Source: Vibrio lentus
Lineage (GTDB): Bacteria > Pseudomonadota > Gammaproteobacteria > Enterobacterales > Vibrionaceae
Direction of reading: 5' to 3'
Assembly (NCBI RefSeq): GCF_002875945.1
Contig: NZ_MCZK01000090.1
Coordinates: forward strand, 62,001 to 126,000
DNA: 64,000 bases
The translations under genes and the position numbers were made by a program. The notes under the pieces were generated by a model. That model made no database searches. It was given only the letters and a program-made list of their open reading frames with translations, and was not told where the DNA came from. Numbering within the stretch: the first letter of the stretch is position 1; each line of letters starts with the position of its first letter. Below, piece by piece: positions 61,674 through 64,000 of this stretch.

Positions 61674-62317
61674 ACTACTTCATCAAGAGCTAGACGCGCT
61701 TTTGGTTTGCCGTGGTTGTAGTCTTCGCCGTCTTTGTGGTAGCCGATAGCTAGTGCTACATCAACAACGTGACCTTCTAGTTCGTCAGCAAATTCTTCGC
61801 CGATCATAGCAGCGTCTACGCCTTCCATAGGAGTTGAAGCGATGCCTAGACGAGCTAGTGTGTGCAGTGTGTTACCTAGTGCGATGTAAACTTGAGACTT
61901 AGTCCAGTTACCGTTGAAACCTGTTTCGTCTGTGTTCATGTCTGCGAATGCGTAAGCACCTAAGAATTGCTCGTACATTTCAGCTGGTAGGTGACCAGAG
62001 CTTACTTCTGTATCAGCACGCTTAGCAAATTTCTCTTTAGTGTACTTAGGATCATGAGCAAATAGGATCGTGTGTGACGCTTCTTTCGCATGTGGTTGGT
62101 TAAACTGGAACATGTTCTCGAAAGTGTTGTGGAAGCGCTGTTTAGCTGCGTCGCTCTCAATGATGATGAATTTCCAAGGCTGAGAGTTAATTGAAGAAGC
62201 AGACAAACGAAGTGCTTCTTTGATTACTTCCATGTCTTCCGCAGAGATGCGTTTTTCTGCATCGTATTTTTTAGCTGTGTAGCGAGTGTTTAGATCAGTA
62301 ATGATTGGATGAGTCAT
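61661..62317 (-). CDS. nfsB: oxygen-insensitive NAD(P)H nitroreductase / FRase I
   Basis: A 218-residue FMN enzyme closely resembling NfsB and Vibrio (Aliivibrio) fischeri FRase I, the major flavin reductase: MTHPIITDLNTRYTAKKYD, then LRLSASSINSQPWKFIIIES, then LGNTLHTLARLGIASTPMEG. It reduces nitro compounds, quinones and free flavin with NAD(P)H in the cytoplasm. Monocistronic, with a terminator downstream. A hexanucleotide repeat lies about 90 bp upstream of the start. Confidence 0.93.
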   Translation of the reverse strand: MTHPIITDLNTRYTAKKYDAEKRISAEDMEVIKEALRLSASSINSQPWKFIIIESDAAKQRFHNTFENMFQFNQPHAKEASHTILFAHDPKYTKEKFAKRADTEVSSGHLPAEMYEQFLGAYAFADMNTDETGFNGNWTKSQVYIALGNTLHTLARLGIASTPMEGVDAAMIGEEFADELEGHVVDVALAIGYHKDGEDYNHGKPKARLALDEVVTTL

Positions 62318-62403
62318 GTTGAATCCTAATATCTATCAATATAAATGTTGTAGGGTTTTATGTTCGGTAACGTCAACAATAAACGGATAACGCATTTAGG
62401 CTG

Positions 62404-62431
62404 TATATCTATATCTATATCTATATCTATA
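62404..62431. repeat. hexanucleotide repeat (TATATC)4 upstream of nfsB
   Basis: Four perfect TATATC units plus TATA lie at 62404-62431, about 87 bp before the nfsB start, in or near its promoter. The rest of 62318-62648 shows no gene. Confidence 0.9.
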
Positions 62432-62648
62432 GAAGACCAGTAAGTCTCTAAAAGACTGAACGCTTAAATGGTTATCGAACATGCCCCAATAAATCGAGTA
62501 TCTGCGGTAGCTCAAGTCGATGGGTGTAAGATAATAGAAGATTGGCTTGGGAAAAATAGCGAGCACATCAAATCACTATGGTGTTTAATGTCCATAATGA
62601 GTGATTAAGTGTGATCTTGATATGCTGTAGAAAGCCAAGATCAGTGGC

Positions 62649-63515
62649 TTAGTATGCCTTTATGCCATATTGACGCAATAATGGTGGAAGTACGCTATCG
62701 AGGTTCGGGATATCTTCCGGAGTTAGTTCGATTAAGCTAAAGCCATGCTCATCGTATGTTTCTCTCGTTTCAATGCGTTTGTCTTCAGCGATGGGGGCAG
62801 AATCGGTTCCCCAAAACTGGATGTACACCTTGCCACTTGGCAGATAAAAATCACTAATCACTTGTTTGGATATTGGCAGTGGACGCTCGTACGCATGAAC
62901 GACTCCCGCCATATAAAGCCAGTTATCGATGATCAGCTCTCCTTTTGAACGAACATAGTGCCCATCTAAGGTTCGGTGTTTGGCCTCAAACTTCTGACGG
63001 AAGCTAGAAAACGACACATCAGTAGAGTGGCTTTCAGCATCGTGTCCTAAAAACTCGACAACAGATTGCTTTAATCGCTTATTGCGGACTAACGAATCGT
63101 GCCATACCACGAATAAGTTTTGAGTCGCTTTATCTTCTCTCTGCTCACCTCCGGCTTTTAAGCCTGTTGAGGTGACGTGCCAGCCGTCTTCTTCTTTTTT
63201 TATCCAGCCAAGCTCATTGAGCAATAAATTGATTTTCTTTGCACTGAGCTCAAAGGCACTACCCAGCTGAGTCGCGGTTAGCGTTTTTCCTGAGAATGAG
63301 TCTAAGTCGATGAGCAGTTTTTCTGGCCATACTATAAAGACACCAAACTTTTTGTGTTCTACATACTCTCCACCAAAGCTTTCTCCTCGCTCTGTCAGAA
63401 CCCAGCGCTCTTGTGAACGCACAATATAGCCAGCGGTCTTTAGATCGCTAAATAGCGCTTTAGCTTCTATACCTTTTTGTTTCGCGAGTGCTGAGGTGGA
63501 AATTTTGTCTGACAT
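62649..63515 (-). CDS. wHTH plus PD-(D/E)XK nuclease-like protein
   Basis: A 288-residue cytoplasmic protein not assigned to a named family. Residues 1-125 hold two winged-helix-like units (STSALAKQKGIEAKALFSDL; TATQLGSAFELSAKKINLLL), in the style of phage antirepressor C-terminal domains. Residues about 185-255 look like a PD-(D/E)XK nuclease core: RSKGELIIDNWLYMAGVVH, YERPLP, SDFYLPSGKVYIQFWG. In related cores the last motif reads IE(Y/H)WG; here Gln replaces the catalytic Glu, so the fold may be inactive. Good ribosome spacing at the ATG is unclear. Monocistronic. Confidence 0.65.
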   Translation of the reverse strand: MSDKISTSALAKQKGIEAKALFSDLKTAGYIVRSQERWVLTERGESFGGEYVEHKKFGVFIVWPEKLLIDLDSFSGKTLTATQLGSAFELSAKKINLLLNELGWIKKEEDGWHVTSTGLKAGGEQREDKATQNLFVVWHDSLVRNKRLKQSVVEFLGHDAESHSTDVSFSSFRQKFEAKHRTLDGHYVRSKGELIIDNWLYMAGVVHAYERPLPISKQVISDFYLPSGKVYIQFWGTDSAPIAEDKRIETRETYDEHGFSLIELTPEDIPNLDSVLPPLLRQYGIKAY

Positions 63516-63917
63516 AGTCTTTTCTCAAAAGCAGAGCGATCTGCTGATTTATGTAGGGGACACGGTGAATATGAATAGGTCAATACAATAGCACATCTCT
63601 TGATGCTAACCGCAGTGCGTTGCCTCTAGCTTGTGGTGAAGGGACGATGATGAAGGTGCTCATGATGCATAAGCTAATGGTGTAATCGAGAAGGTGTGAT
63701 TGGATTATTTTGAATGTGATCTATATCTCACTGGTTTTGTAATTAAATTACACAATGCCGGTTGGTACTCAAGGGTGTGCGTATATTTCACGCTTTGTAT
63801 GGCGTTCTTTTATACTTGTCTTATAGTTTTATGGAGCGAACTTTTATTAAATGTGATTTTGATCGCTATTTATTTTTTATGGTCACGATGTAAAGTGTGA
63901 TCTTGATCGTCATTAAA
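63516..63917. other. AT-rich intergenic region, no gene recognised
   Basis: About 400 bp with several short frames but no ribosome site or protein-like sequence; a plus-strand frame at 63700-63900 is hydrophobic only because of AT-rich codons. It probably contains promoters for flanking genes. Confidence 0.5.
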
Positions 63918-63932
63918 TGAGAGTCATTCTCA
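63918..63932. promoter_or_regulatory. Fur-like palindrome near the right edge
   Basis: TGAGAGTCATTCTCA has perfect TGAGA/TCTCA arms and fits the Fur 7-1-7 site (TGATAATnATTATCA) at 11 of 14 positions. It probably serves a gene beyond the window. Confidence 0.45.
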
Positions 63933-64000
63933 CCAATTTATCTTTGTAATTTAAATTCATGGTGTTTTTGTGATCTAAAGTGCTCTTGTTAACCCTAAAG

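Noticed and set aside
63700..63900. Hydrophobic plus-strand frame of 66 codons
   Set aside because: Composition follows from AT-rich DNA; no ribosome site or good start.

Overview
The window looks like a stretch of a Vibrio chromosome, most likely from the Splendidus clade and probably the smaller chromosome. The evidence is moderate GC, dense operons and Vibrio-typical genes: the DUF3283 small protein, a periplasmic KatA-type catalase, FRase I/NfsB, a YeeN-type YebC protein, and above all a VemP-like arrest peptide ahead of a secD2-secF2 pair. No rRNA, tRNA, CRISPR array, prophage or insertion sequence was seen.

Layout. 1-1846 (-) is the N-terminal 615 codons of a VasX-like type VI secretion effector that runs off the left edge. 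2149-5474 carries acetoacetyl-CoA synthetase and, divergently, phhA-phhB behind a TyrR-type box. 5618-7992 holds a class II Fic protein behind a three-copy operator, then an AT-rich DUF2971 gene. 8256-11538 holds small conserved genes, yeeN, a LysR regulator and a 3-hydroxyisobutyrate-dehydrogenase-like enzyme. 11845-14494 is an oxidative-defence run, katA-ankB-sodC, in which sodC is interrupted by an in-frame stop. 14840-16003 is an orphan protein with a weak glycosyltransferase/toxin look. 16313-23075 is a seven-gene envelope operon: periplasmic protein, LolD-like ATPase, LolC/E-like permease, LolA-like carrier, outer-membrane barrel, LytS-type kinase and LytTR regulator. An M16 peptidase lipoprotein follows.

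26333-29855 is vemP-secD2-secF2. The 3' end of vemP is complementary to the Shine-Dalgarno region of secD2, as expected for arrest-peptide control of the Sec motor. 30057-35420 has an RlmJ-like methyltransferase and a NemA/MFS/SDR operon with a divergent LysR regulator. 36049-38815 is an unrecognised three-gene cluster (secreted protein, FAD oxidoreductase, multispanning membrane protein) behind a TGAGA-N5-TCTCA palindrome. 39000-43511 holds GFA, OsmC, a MalY/PatB-type lyase, RRF_GI, an RRM protein, an SDR and a small charged protein.

54061 down to 43853 (-) is a roughly 10 kb photo-oxidative stress operon: ECF sigma factor, ChrR anti-sigma, a TudS-like DUF523/DUF1722 protein, photolyase, NTF2-like protein, SDR, FAD oxidoreductase, DUF1365, cyclopropane synthase, DUF2878, chalcone-isomerase-like protein and DUF3833 lipoprotein. 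A TGATCC-N16-CGTA promoter precedes the sigma gene and a near copy precedes the neighbouring Lon-substrate-domain gene. 55104-58586 holds a tautomerase-like protein, a DUF4344 protein, yibL and gltS. 58686-61360 is norW and a frameshifted norV with sigma-54 and NorR-like sites. nfsB and a wHTH/nuclease-like protein end the window. Much of the region concerns oxidative, nitrosative, electrophile and light stress, with two lesions (sodC, norV) in such genes.
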